A stretch of DNA of 64,000 bases from Paraburkholderia phenazinium (lineage in GTDB: Bacteria; Pseudomonadota; Gammaproteobacteria; Burkholderiales; Burkholderiaceae): the NCBI RefSeq assembly GCF_900100735.1, contig NZ_FNCJ01000006.1:310001-374000 (forward strand), written 5' to 3'. The position numbers and the translations under genes are program-made. This document shows, piece after piece, positions 52,582 to 61,098 of this stretch; positions within the stretch are counted from its first letter, which is position 1, and each line of letters begins with the position of its first letter. The notes under the pieces were generated by a model. The model did no database searches. It had not been told where the DNA came from and saw only the letters and a program-made list of their open reading frames with translations.

Positions 52582-53489
52582 AGCGTTCCTCGTGGCCGCG
52601 TCGCGAAGGCGGTCCGGCGTTGCCGCACCGAGTTCGCAAGAATATCGAGCAGTGCCTCGACCGCGTCGATGTTCGGCGCGCTTGCTGCCGCATCGACGCC
52701 GCTATCGGGGCACGCGAAGGCGTGTGGCGCGGCGCTGTCGTAGCCGAGATCGGCAAACGCGCCGACAATCCGCGTGGCGCCCTCCCGGATCGCATCGCCG
52801 ATGCTGTGGGCGAGCTGCTGGCCGTAATCGCCGCGCCCCGGCCGGTGCAGCATTTCGACGAGCATCGGATCCTGCGGGCCTCCATGCGCGCGCGCCTGGG
52901 CAGGAGTGCCAACGACAGCGCCCGCCTGAACCGGAGCGGCGCTCCATGAGCCGCTTGCCGCACGCGTGGCGCCGCCGTTCAACAGCCCCGGCGGTACGAC
53001 AATGCCCGGCCGCAGGCCGGTGCCGGCGAGCGCGCCGCTGCGCTCGCCGCGCGTGGCTGCGCCGCTCGCAAGCGGCCAGCGCGGCCCCTCTGCGGACCCC
53101 ACCGGTTTGCCGGGCGAAGCGAGCAGCGTCGTGGTGTCGAAGCTCCAGCGCACAGTCCACGCGGCCAGCGCCTCGAGCCGCGCGTCACGCCGTGTGGCGC
53201 CAACCGCGAAGGCGACCGGTAGCGCATCGTGTTGCAGCCGTGTGGCGAATTCGACCAGTTCCTCGCCACCGGTCGCACCCGCGGCGCCCGCCGCTCCGCC
53301 GACCGGGCACGCATAGACCAGAATCTCAAGGTCGTCCTCGTAGCTGCGCAGCAGCGAGCGCAACCAGTCGAGCAGCGGTTGCTGCGCCAGCAAGCGCGAC
53401 TCGCAGCGCAACAGCACCACCAGACGATCGTCGCGCCCGTCGAGCACCGCGCCGATCCGCTTGCGCACCAGCTCAACGTTGAGCGACAT
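52566..53489 (-). CDS. Unknown protein embedded in aromatic operon
   Basis: This 307-residue protein starts MSLNVELVRKRIGAVLDGRDD behind a GGAGG ribosome-binding site and ends ...ATRPRGTLWSSL. No family was recognised. The N-terminal third (LLAQQPLLDWLRSLLRSYEDDLEILVYACPVG) and the C-terminal LAHSIGDAIREGATRIVGAFADLGYD look like folded alpha/beta segments, separated by a Gly/Ala/Pro-rich middle. It overlaps pheA by 17 bp and aroK by 16 bp, which implies coupled translation and a role in the same pathway. It could be a scaffold, a chaperone or an unrecognised enzyme. Confidence 0.75.
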   Translation of the reverse strand: MSLNVELVRKRIGAVLDGRDDRLVVLLRCESRLLAQQPLLDWLRSLLRSYEDDLEILVYACPVGGAAGAAGATGGEELVEFATRLQHDALPVAFAVGATRRDARLEALAAWTVRWSFDTTTLLASPGKPVGSAEGPRWPLASGAATRGERSGALAGTGLRPGIVVPPGLLNGGATRAASGSWSAAPVQAGAVVGTPAQARAHGGPQDPMLVEMLHRPGRGDYGQQLAHSIGDAIREGATRIVGAFADLGYDSAAPHAFACPDSGVDAAASAPNIDAVEALLDILANSVRQRRTAFATRPRGTLWSSL

Positions 53490-54645
53490 CGCCGTCCTCC
53501 ACAAACCAGGCCTGATGCAGCGTATCGATCGAAAGCATTTCCTTCTCGAAGCGAGGATACGAACCGAGCACCCGGTAACGCTCCACGACGCGTTCGAGAT
53601 CGGCAAGCACTGCCCTGATCTCCGGATCGTCGCGATGTCCGGCGATATCGACGAGGAACCGGTAACTCCACGGCGCGGCGCGCTGCGGGCGCGACTCCAT
53701 CCACAGCACCGAGACCTCATGACGGCCGATCGGCGTAAGAAAACGTGCGAGCGCGCCGGGGCTATTGGGAAGATCGACCGCCAGCGTGGTGCGGTCGAAA
53801 CCGGTCGACGCCGCCGCATGCTGCCCGAGCACGAGGAAGCGCGTGCGATTGTCGGCAACGTCCTGAATCGCTTCCGCGACGATGCGCAGTCCATACTTCA
53901 CCGCTGCATGGCCGCCGGCAATCGCCGCGTAGCCCGGCTTGCCGGAGGCCCGCCGGGCGGCATCCCCGTTGCTTGCGGTTTCCTCGCGGCGCGCGCCGGG
54001 CAGATGCCGCGCGAGCCAGCCACGGCACTGCGCCAACGCCTGCGGATGGCCGCCCACGCATTCGATCTCCTCGAGCGAGGTACTCACCGAGAGCAGCGTG
54101 TGGCAGATCGGGATGACCACCTCACCCGTGATCGAAACCGGCGAGTCGAGCAGCAGATCGAGGGTCCGCATTACCGGACCCTCGGTCGAATTCTCGATCG
54201 GCACGACGGCGTGTTCGAGGCCGCCCTGCACCACCGCGTCGAAGACTTCGTCGAGCGAGGCACACGCCTGGGTATGCACCGCTTCGCCGTAGTAGGTACG
54301 CAGCGCATCCTCCGAGTAGGTGCCCGTCGGCCCGAGATAGGCAACGGTCCCATGCGCCTGCAGTTCGCGGTTCGCGCGCATGATGGCCTGCCAGATCGAC
54401 TCCAGCTGGCCGTCGCGCAACGGGCCGCGATTGAGCGAAGCAATCCGCTCGAGCACGTGCTTTTCACGCGCCTGCTGCCAGGTTGCGATGCCGCCCGCCG
54501 CCTTGGCGCGGCCGATCGACATCGCACACTCGGCACGACGGCTCAGCAGTTCGATGAGCTCCGCGTCGATCCTGTCGATCGTATCCCTGCATTGATCGAT
54601 CTTCTGGTCGCAAGCGGCTTGCACATCGACTGAAGCGTGGTCCAT
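53473..54645 (-). CDS. pheA: Bifunctional chorismate mutase / prephenate dehydratase
   Basis: This 390-residue P-protein converts chorismate to prephenate and then phenylpyruvate. It has an AroQ-type mutase domain (about 10-95, IDRIDAELIELLSRRAECAMSIGRAK), a PDT domain (about 100-285, VAYLGPTGTYSEDALRTYYG, PIENSTEGPV and the catalytic TRF in NRTRFLVLG) and an ACT domain (GALARFLTP and ESRP, the usual phenylalanine-binding motifs). Feedback inhibition is therefore possible. The ATG at 54645 has the strong AGGAGGAGACGCTTA leader. Its cluster setting suggests a dedicated copy feeding phenylalanine-derived acyl-CoA. Confidence 0.95.
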   Translation of the reverse strand: MDHASVDVQAACDQKIDQCRDTIDRIDAELIELLSRRAECAMSIGRAKAAGGIATWQQAREKHVLERIASLNRGPLRDGQLESIWQAIMRANRELQAHGTVAYLGPTGTYSEDALRTYYGEAVHTQACASLDEVFDAVVQGGLEHAVVPIENSTEGPVMRTLDLLLDSPVSITGEVVIPICHTLLSVSTSLEEIECVGGHPQALAQCRGWLARHLPGARREETASNGDAARRASGKPGYAAIAGGHAAVKYGLRIVAEAIQDVADNRTRFLVLGQHAAASTGFDRTTLAVDLPNSPGALARFLTPIGRHEVSVLWMESRPQRAAPWSYRFLVDIAGHRDDPEIRAVLADLERVVERYRVLGSYPRFEKEMLSIDTLHQAWFVEDGDVAQR

Positions 54646-54688
54646 TAAGCGTCTCCTCCTGGCTACCCTGACTACCTTGATAAAACTG

Positions 54689-55855
54689 TTACGCGGCCGC
54701 TTCCTGCACCTGCTGCGAGCGCTCGCGCAGACGCACCATCTGATTGAAGATGTTCTTGCGGTGCATCTCCTCGGTTCCGCCCACGCTCGCAAAGCCGAGC
54801 GCATCCCGTGCCAGCACCGAGAGCACGCCCTCGTGATAGCCGGTGCTGCCCTGCAGCTTCATCAGGCTGATCGCCGAGTTGACGAGGTCGTCGGCGCCGA
54901 CCAGCTTGGCGATCGAACACAGCATCAGGCTATCGGGTTGCTTGCCAAGCAGCCGGTCGAGCGCCGCATAAGCGAGCCAGCGCGTGCGCTCGATACCGAT
55001 GCGAACGTCGACCAGACGCTTCTGCACATACTGATGCTCGGCGATGGTCTCGTTGAAGCTGTGGCGCGCGCTGGCGTAGTCGAGCGCGTCGTCCAGATAC
55101 GGCTCGACCAGCGCCGCGCTCACCAGCCCGTAATACAGGCGGCCCAACGAAATGATGTTGATGAGCTGCTGCAGGCCGCGCCCCGGCGTACCGAGGATCT
55201 GATCGCGCCTGACCGGCACGTTGTCGAACGTGATCGGGCCAGTCGGCAGGTCGCGATTGCCGAACTTCTGGTCCGGCTGCCCCAGCGTCATGCCGGCCGC
55301 GTCGTGGTCCAGCACGACCAGCGTGACGCCGTCCGCGTCCGTGCCGACGAGTTTCGTCACCACCAGCGTGAAGCTCGCAATCGGCGCATGCGCGATGTTG
55401 AACTTGTTGCCGGAGAGCCGGTAAGCGTCGCCGTCCGGAACCAGTTGCGTGCCGATGCTGCGCACGTCGGTGCCGGTGGTCGGCTCGGCAATGGCGGTCG
55501 CACTCAGCTCGCCCGCCAGGATTGCGCGGAAGTACTGTTCCTTCTGCGCATCGCGGCCGTACTCGGAGAACGCGCGGATCATGCCGGCCTGCGCGATTGC
55601 CGACAACAGCAAGGCGGGCGTGCGGATGCCTTGCGCCAGGCCGTCGAGGGCAGCGGTAAACGACCACCAGCCGCGTTCGTCGCCGCCGTATGCGCGCGGA
55701 ATCGCCAGACGCCACAGGCCTTCCTCGCCGAGGCGCCGCCAGCCGGCGTGATCGAACCCCTCTGGCGCACCGCTGCGCTGGCGGGCAATTTCCGCGCCGA
55801 TTTGCCGGAAGCGTTCGTGCAACACGCGCTCTTCCGTATTCCAGTCAAACTGCAT
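54689..55855 (-). CDS. Acyl-CoA-dehydrogenase-like flavoprotein (TdaE-like candidate)
   Basis: This 388-residue ACAD-fold protein has FAD-binding and substrate-binding signatures (AIAEPTTGTDVRSIGTQLV, LQGSTGYHEGVLSVLARDALG and GGTEEMHRKNIFNQMV). The position that holds the catalytic Glu in medium-chain enzymes (YEGT) is Gly here (SVGGTEE), which argues against ordinary beta-oxidation. In tropone and tropolone pathways the ACAD-like enzyme TdaE is a dioxygenase on a CoA ester rather than a dehydrogenase. The thioesterase and PheA neighbours fit that setting. The start at 55855 follows GAGGGAACATCAC. Confidence 0.85.
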   Translation of the reverse strand: MQFDWNTEERVLHERFRQIGAEIARQRSGAPEGFDHAGWRRLGEEGLWRLAIPRAYGGDERGWWSFTAALDGLAQGIRTPALLLSAIAQAGMIRAFSEYGRDAQKEQYFRAILAGELSATAIAEPTTGTDVRSIGTQLVPDGDAYRLSGNKFNIAHAPIASFTLVVTKLVGTDADGVTLVVLDHDAAGMTLGQPDQKFGNRDLPTGPITFDNVPVRRDQILGTPGRGLQQLINIISLGRLYYGLVSAALVEPYLDDALDYASARHSFNETIAEHQYVQKRLVDVRIGIERTRWLAYAALDRLLGKQPDSLMLCSIAKLVGADDLVNSAISLMKLQGSTGYHEGVLSVLARDALGFASVGGTEEMHRKNIFNQMVRLRERSQQVQEAAA

Positions 55856-55931
55856 GTGATGTTCCCTCAGGTGTGCCGTGTCGGCCGGACATGGACCTTG
55901 CGGACGTCGCGGCCGTTGCGAACGCGCAGCG

Positions 55932-56342
55932 TCAGAGTTCGCCCTGGAAGCTGAGCACCTTTTGCTTGAATTCTTCGGGAACCGGCGACGTCGCATTGCT
56001 GCCGTAGTCGAACATCACATGCGTCGACAGGCCACGCGCAACGATGCTCTGGTCTTCGCGCTCCATCAGATGCTCGATGTCGAAGCTCTTGGTGCCGAAA
56101 CGGATCACGCTCGACTTGACCGTGACGTTGTCGCCGAAGAACGCGGGCGACACATACTCGCATTGCGTCTTCACCATGATGTGCGGCAGCTTTTCGCTGC
56201 GCGGCAGATCCAGCAGGTCGAACATATAGCTGAGGTAGGCATGCTGCAGGTAGTCGTAATACACGGGACTGCTCACATGTCCCATCGAATCGGTATCACG
56301 ATACTTCACGACGATCGGGGTTTCATAATGCCGCTTAGCCAT
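55932..56342 (-). CDS. Hotdog-fold (4HBT) acyl-CoA thioesterase (TdaD-like candidate)
   Basis: This 136-residue single hotdog domain starts MAKRHYETPIVVKYRDTDSMGHVSSPVYYDYLQ. This is the 4-hydroxybenzoyl-CoA thioesterase pattern with the catalytic Asp in the D-T-D/SMGHV region. It would release a CoA-bound aromatic or ring-expanded intermediate. It is the first gene of the minus-strand operon; its start at 56342 has AAGGAGAACAGAG. A perfect palindrome lies 37-59 bp upstream. Confidence 0.88.
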   Translation of the reverse strand: MAKRHYETPIVVKYRDTDSMGHVSSPVYYDYLQHAYLSYMFDLLDLPRSEKLPHIMVKTQCEYVSPAFFGDNVTVKSSVIRFGTKSFDIEHLMEREDQSIVARGLSTHVMFDYGSNATSPVPEEFKQKVLSFQGEL

Positions 56343-56378
56343 CTCTGTTCTCCTTGTTGGACTGAGTAGACCCATCGC

Positions 56379-56401
56379 GCATTCGCAAGCCTTGCGAATG
56401 C
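56379..56401. promoter_or_regulatory. Perfect 11-bp inverted repeat in divergent promoter of aromatic cluster
   Basis: The arms GCATTCGCAAG (56379-56389) and CTTGCGAATGC (56391-56401) surround a single C, a 23-bp perfect palindrome. It lies between the divergent thioesterase operon and DAHP synthase gene. It is probably an operator shared by both directions. It does not look like a lux box (no CTG/CAG arms), so a separate regulator is likely. No second copy was found in the window. The rest of 56343-56618 shows no gene. Confidence 0.7.
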
Positions 56402-56618
56402 AAACGGGACGACCGAACAGTAGGTGATCGGGCATGGCCAAGTCCACTGCAAAACTTTATAGGGATGCGAAATAGTCCTTTAAAACAGGCACAAAACACA
56501 GCGCATCGTCCGAAGTCATTGTCCGGCTAGTAGTGTTTGCAGTTGCCCGCCCTGGACGCGGTCCTTATAACCGTCCCCATCCGCCCTCTTCCGGGGGCCA
56601 GCGTCAAGGGAGCCAAGC

Positions 56619-57710
56619 ATGATGAGTGCATCACCGTCGGCCGGACTGAATCCGGTATCCCGTCTACTTTCACCGTTCGAGGTGCTCGCGGCGCAGCCAC
56701 GCTTGCCTCACGTATCGACGGTCGTCGAGCGCGGGCGCGCCGCCGTCGCCGACGCGCTCGACGCGCGTAGCGACCGGCTGGTCGTCATAGTCGGCCCGTG
56801 CTCGATACACGACCCGCAGGCCGCGCTCGATTATGCGCAACGGCTGGCACGCGAACGCGCCCGTCTTGCGGACGAGCTCGAGATCGTGATGCGCGTGTAC
56901 TTCGAGAAGCCGCGTACGACAGTGGGCTGGAAAGGGCTGATCAACGACCCGTATCTGGACGGCAGCTTCCGCATCGATGCGGGCCTCGTGATGGCGCGTA
57001 CGCTGCTCAACGACGTCAACACGCTCGGTTTGCCGGCGGCGACGGAATTCCTCGACCCCTTCACGCCCGCCTATATCGCCGACCTGGTGTCGTGGGGCGC
57101 GATTGGCGCGCGCACCACCGAGTCGCAGACGCATCGCGAGATGGCCTCCGGCCTGCCGATGCCGATTGGCTTCAAGAACGGCACCGACGGCAATGTGCAG
57201 ATTGCCGCCGATGCAATCCAGGCTGCGGCGCGAGCGCACCGCTTCATCTCGATCGATAGCGAAGGCTCGATCTGCACGGTCACATCGAAAGGGAATCCGC
57301 TTGGGCATGCGGTGTTGCGCGGCGGCAAGGAACCGAACTACGATGCCGTCAGCGTGCGCGCTGCGGCGGCGCGGCTGCATGCGGCAGGCGCCAGACAGCG
57401 GCTGATCGTGGATGCCAGTCACGCCAACAGCCAGCGCCAGTATCGCAATCAGATTCCGGTGTGCGCGGAGCTTGGCGCGCAGATCGCGAGCGGCTGCGAG
57501 GTGCTCGCCGGTGTGATGATCGAATCGAATCTGGCCGAAGGCCGCCAGGATGCCGCGCCGGGCAAGACGCTCGAATACGGCAAAAGCATTACCGATGCGT
57601 GCCTGTCGTGGACCGATACGGTCGACGTGCTCGAGCAATTGGCGGGCTCGGTTCGGGCGCGCCGGCTCGCCCGAACCGCACTGTCCTGCGAGGCCGTTGC
57701 GGCAGTTTGA
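56619..57710 (+). CDS. aroG: DAHP synthase, class I (AroG/F/H type)
   Basis: This 363-residue enzyme condenses phosphoenolpyruvate and erythrose 4-phosphate at the entry of the shikimate pathway. Signatures include IVGPCSIHDP, MRVYFEKPRTTVGWKGLINDP, GARTTESQTHREMASGLP, GFKNGTDG and VDASHANSQ. The first ATG of a MM pair is preceded by AAGGGAG. Which aromatic amino acid inhibits it cannot be told. It is divergent from the operon with pheA and aroK, so together they would push carbon towards phenylpyruvate. Confidence 0.95.
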   Translation: MMSASPSAGLNPVSRLLSPFEVLAAQPRLPHVSTVVERGRAAVADALDARSDRLVVIVGPCSIHDPQAALDYAQRLARERARLADELEIVMRVYFEKPRTTVGWKGLINDPYLDGSFRIDAGLVMARTLLNDVNTLGLPAATEFLDPFTPAYIADLVSWGAIGARTTESQTHREMASGLPMPIGFKNGTDGNVQIAADAIQAAARAHRFISIDSEGSICTVTSKGNPLGHAVLRGGKEPNYDAVSVRAAAARLHAAGARQRLIVDASHANSQRQYRNQIPVCAELGAQIASGCEVLAGVMIESNLAEGRQDAAPGKTLEYGKSITDACLSWTDTVDVLEQLAGSVRARRLARTALSCEAVAAV

Positions 57711-58347
57711 GCGCAACGCCGCATAAGGCGAGCAGAATCGCCGCACGGTTTGGCTTGCCGATCAATGCAGCAGGCAGTGCGAGATTCGGACCGAAGCATC
57801 CGATGTCGTTCTCGCGTATGCGCTTTCGACGCATTTGACCTTACACGCGACAGTGTAGCGTTATTGAGATAGCATCGTTAAACTGAGCGATTGCGCGCGT
57901 GACCGCTACGTCGAGAACTTCGCGACTCTCGCGACAGGCGATGTGGCAGCAAGCGTGCACGGCATCCAGCATGTGTTTATCATATGCGCCGGGCTAAGCA
58001 TATTGGCTGCGTGCGTGTCAGGCGTCGGCATAGGGCGCCCTGAAGAGGACGCAGCCTGCCCGCCTCCATGCATGCTGACTGAAGACCGATCGGTAGGCGT
58101 GCTTCGCGTCGTTGTTTTGATCGAAGCGCGCTGTGGGATCGCCCCTGCCTGTCGGGGACACGCAACGCCGGCTGCGAGAGAGCGCGTGCCGGCTGAGAGT
58201 GCAGAAGATGTTTTTAGACCAATAACATCCTTCCATATCAGCACCCCGGTGGAGACAGCAGCCCGATAAAGCGCATATCATGCGCCGCGCGTGTCGCCCT
58301 GTTTGCGCGCGAATACCAATCTCATTGCTTGCTGACTCGAGGAAAAA
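57711..58347. other. 637-bp intergenic region upstream of luxR
   Basis: No convincing gene is seen between the DAHP synthase stop and the luxR start. The region is less GC-rich than the flanks near 57840-57880. A ribosome-binding site (GAGGAAAAA) serves luxR at its right end. No certain lux box or terminator was found here. A short GC-rich inverted motif (CCCCTGCCTGTCGGGG, near 58142-58157) is the only palindrome-like element. Confidence 0.5.
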
Positions 58348-59181
58348 ATGGATAACTGGCGCGAGAATGTCATGGGCCGGATCGAACAGGCCCGCGACAG
58401 TGCAGAGGTGTTTTCGGTGGTCGCAAGGAGTGCTCTCAGCCTTGGCTTCGAATATTGTGCGTTCGGCATGCGCATGCCGATCCCGCTGTCGCGGCTGCCG
58501 ATCTATCTGAGGAACAACTACCCGCTGCGATGGCAACAGATCTACCGTGAGAGCGGCTATCTGCGCGCCGACCCCACCGTCTCGCGCGGCCTCGGCTCGA
58601 CGCTGCCATTCCTTTGGCCGGCGCCCACGACAAACGGCAGCGAGTTCTGGCAGGCGGCGTGGTCGCATGGCCTCGCGCACGGCTGGGCACAGTCGGCGCG
58701 CGACCCGTCCGGCGCCATTGGCATGTTCACCTTTGCTCGCAGCCACACGCCCATTGAGCGCGCCGAGCTGGACGCGAACGAATCGCACCTGGAATGGCTC
58801 GCCCATTTCGGCCATACGGCGATGGCGCGTGCACTCCTGCCCAGCACGCTACCCGAGGTCTCGAATGGCTTGAGCGAACGGGAACGTGAAGTGCTGCTGT
58901 GGAGTGCGGAAGGCAAGACCGCTGCGGAGATCGGTTCGATCCTCGGAGTCGCCGAGAGCACGATCAACTACCACGTGACCAACGCAGTCAAGAAACTGCG
59001 CGCCTCGAACAAGATTCACGCGGTTGCGAAAGCAGCGTTGCTCGGGCTGCTCTTCACGGGGTTTGTGGGCACCGACGCGTCGATCGGCGCCAGCATGCCA
59101 GGCGAGCCGATGCGGCCCGTGACGGCTCGCCGCCCCAACGAAGTAGCGCGAGCCGCTTCAGAGACCTGTACGCCCGACTAA
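58348..59181 (+). CDS. LuxR-type quorum-sensing receptor
   Basis: This 277-residue transcription factor has an N-terminal autoinducer-binding domain with the conserved W/Y/D/P cluster (LRWQQIYRESGYLRADPTVSRG; FWPAPTTNGSEFW) and a C-terminal LuxR HTH (LSEREREVLLWSAEGKTAAEIGSILGVAESTINYHVTNAVKKL). It would bind an acyl-homoserine lactone made by the adjacent synthase. A C-terminal extension of about 40 residues goes beyond the usual 235-240 length. It converges with luxI across 107 bp. Confidence 0.92.
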   Translation: MDNWRENVMGRIEQARDSAEVFSVVARSALSLGFEYCAFGMRMPIPLSRLPIYLRNNYPLRWQQIYRESGYLRADPTVSRGLGSTLPFLWPAPTTNGSEFWQAAWSHGLAHGWAQSARDPSGAIGMFTFARSHTPIERAELDANESHLEWLAHFGHTAMARALLPSTLPEVSNGLSEREREVLLWSAEGKTAAEIGSILGVAESTINYHVTNAVKKLRASNKIHAVAKAALLGLLFTGFVGTDASIGASMPGEPMRPVTARRPNEVARAASETCTPD

Positions 59182-59288
59182 AGGGCACTGCGCAGAGCTG
59201 CGGCAGACTGCCTGCGCCCGGCGCGGCAAGGTTGCTGCGCGGTGGGTTTGCGCCGGGCCGTGGAGGCAGGTACTAGCGCGACTGGCTA

Positions 59289-59945
59289 TTAGCGCAAATC
59301 GGGCCGATGCGCATCGGCCCCGGTTCGATATGCCGCAAGGCGCTCCGTCAACCCCGCATGCGCGCTCGGTGCATGAAGCGTCGAGCATTGGTTGACATCC
59401 AGCGAAAACACCCGCAGCGCCTCGCCTTCGAGGGTTAGGCCTGGACCTTCCGCTACCAGACGAATGCCTTTGCGGCTATAAAGACGCATCATGCCCGGCA
59501 CGGCGAGTCCGATCAGACGGTCCACCTGCCGGTCAGCCGCCTCCGCGATCACCGCGCGCAGCAGCATCGTCATCCAGTCGCCTGCGTCGTTATCCGCAGA
59601 CGCCGCCTCGCGCTCGTCCGACACCGCCACACGAGACAACTCCCACACACGCGGATCGACGACACAACGCGCATCGCCTGGGTCCGGCAGCAGCTTGGGC
59701 AGCAGATACGGCGCGGTGGTCGGCAACAAGCGTGCGCAACCGCGAATCGTTTGCGTGTCGTCGAGCAGCATGACGTAAAGCGTATTGGGGCCGTCGAACT
59801 CGTCCCATTCGGTGTCGTCGTGCGGCGCGACCATCGGCAATTGCCAGCCGAGACGCTTGACGAACACCTCGTGTCGATAACGGCCGAGGGCGTCGATCAG
59901 ATGAAGAGGAAGGGTTAGGCGGCTACCTGAGATGACGGTCGGCAT
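59289..59945 (-). CDS. LuxI-type acyl-homoserine lactone synthase
   Basis: This 218-residue autoinducer synthase couples S-adenosylmethionine with an acyl carrier. All key family residues are present: R, F and W in YRHEVFVKRLGWQ, the Asp pair in TEWDEFDGPNTLYV, R in RGCARLLPTT, and the E/R pair in VWELSRVAVS. The acyl chain cannot be predicted. Given the aromatic neighbours, both fatty and aromatic acyl groups should be considered. A cep-like lux box lies 56-75 bp upstream of the ATG, so positive feedback is likely. Confidence 0.93.
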   Translation of the reverse strand: MPTVISGSRLTLPLHLIDALGRYRHEVFVKRLGWQLPMVAPHDDTEWDEFDGPNTLYVMLLDDTQTIRGCARLLPTTAPYLLPKLLPDPGDARCVVDPRVWELSRVAVSDEREAASADNDAGDWMTMLLRAVIAEAADRQVDRLIGLAVPGMMRLYSRKGIRLVAEGPGLTLEGEALRVFSLDVNQCSTLHAPSAHAGLTERLAAYRTGADAHRPDLR

Positions 59946-60000
59946 GGTCGTAAAGGCGCAGTTTTGACCTGCGTTACGATACCTGAGCGTAGCGCGTTGA

Positions 60001-60020
60001 CGACTATGACTTCTTACAGG
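60001..60020 (-). promoter_or_regulatory. Probable lux box upstream of luxI
   Basis: On the minus strand the 20 bases read GCCTGTAAGAAGTCATAGTC. This matches about 14 of 20 positions of the cep-type lux box as I recall it from Burkholderia cepI (CCCTGTAAGAGTTACCAGTT), including all of CCTGTAAGA. Its position 56-75 bp before the luxI start is where LuxR activators bind. Confidence 0.55.
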
Positions 60021-60036
60021 CGCGCGCTGCGTCCAC

Positions 60037-60738
60037 TCACTCCGGGCCGAATAGCGTTGCCGGCGTGATGTAGAAATAGCCCATTTGAATAGCCTTTTCG
60101 ATCAGCTCAGGCTTTGAGGCCACCATGAATTTGTCTTTCAGGGCATCAATGTGATGCTCCACGGTTCGCACCGAGATAGAAAGCAGATTTGCGATGCGCC
60201 GCGCCACCCCGCCGCGCAGCAAATAGAACAACACCTCCGTTTCGCGTCGTGTCAGATCCAACGCCTTTTCGCTGCCTTTAATCACAAACGTCCCACGCGG
60301 CATGGATCTCGACAAGCGCTGGCGTTGCTCGCCCTCGTCTGCTCTGAGCCGCAGAATGTCGCCGTTGATATGCGTGATGTCCGTGCCGTGCATCAGCACG
60401 CCGCGAGCATGCGTTTCGACATCGAAGAACGGCTTCTTCACCACCAGGTAGGCTTTCACCTGTTGGTCGGCAGCGTGATAGACGTTGATGCTTCTGATCG
60501 TGCCGCCGGTTTCGATCACAAACTTGTCCTGCTCCACGTATGAATCGTCGTATGAGCCGAATCCGGCCGGCAGATCCAGGTGGCGCAGCCCACGTAGCGA
60601 AACGTCTTCGTCCAGTCCCATGGACTTCTTGAACTCCGAGTTTCCATAGAGAAAAATCGAGCCGGCATCCTTGCACGCGCAAACGCCCGGCATCTGATCC
60701 ATCAAACTCGAGAATGCCGAGCCGATCAGATTACTCAT
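60037..60738 (-). CDS. PAS-LuxR-type regulator (LuxR solo-like)
   Basis: This 233-residue protein has an N-terminal PAS-like sensory domain (about 5-140, MDQMPGVCACKDAGSIFLYGNSEFKKSMG) and a C-terminal LuxR HTH (LTRRETEVLFYLLRGGVARRIANLLSISVRTVEHHIDALKDKF). It lacks an acyl-HSL-binding domain, so it senses something else. The ATG at 60738 has an AAGGAG ribosome-binding site; the longer frame up to 60969 is unsupported. It is divergent from the ABM gene and transcribed toward luxI, and probably controls the neighbouring biosynthetic genes. Confidence 0.88.
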   Translation of the reverse strand: MSNLIGSAFSSLMDQMPGVCACKDAGSIFLYGNSEFKKSMGLDEDVSLRGLRHLDLPAGFGSYDDSYVEQDKFVIETGGTIRSINVYHAADQQVKAYLVVKKPFFDVETHARGVLMHGTDITHINGDILRLRADEGEQRQRLSRSMPRGTFVIKGSEKALDLTRRETEVLFYLLRGGVARRIANLLSISVRTVEHHIDALKDKFMVASKPELIEKAIQMGYFYITPATLFGPE

Positions 60739-61098
60739 CGCGCCCCTCTCCTTAAACGGTAAACAGAACACTGGGTCCGGATCACTGCACAAATGACCCG
60801 CAGTCATGTTCTGCCTAGCATACACGCTAACAAGCTGCTCCGCACCCGCCCATCCCCTCAAGATGGGTAGAAAGTACTGAGGCGTTCCGGCAGACGAAGC
60901 GCTATCTTGGGACCAAGAGGCATGCGTACCCTTGGCATGGATTGAATCGCTCCATTGGCTGGCAGGCACGCAATTCTCTTAACCCGTTTATATCCCGTAA
61001 CTAGTGCGACTCACACCGGTGGTATGCGACGCACGCGCCTCGCAGGCAGCTTGCATACGACCCGGCCGGGTCCACACGATTTCCGTTAGGAGCTAACC
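60739..61098. other. 360-bp divergent intergenic region (PAS-luxR / ABM operon)
   Basis: No gene is seen. It holds a short hairpin (CCCATC / GATGGG, near 60862-60880) and the AGAACA...TGTTCT pair (about 60765-60815). A well-formed ribosome-binding site (TTAGGAGC) precedes the ABM gene. No certain lux box or palindrome like the one at 56379-56401 was found. Confidence 0.45.

Noticed and set aside
57843..57856. ACACGCGACAGTGT as a lux box upstream of luxR
   Set aside because: It is too short and lacks the CTG/CAG spacing of known lux boxes. The box before luxI is far better.
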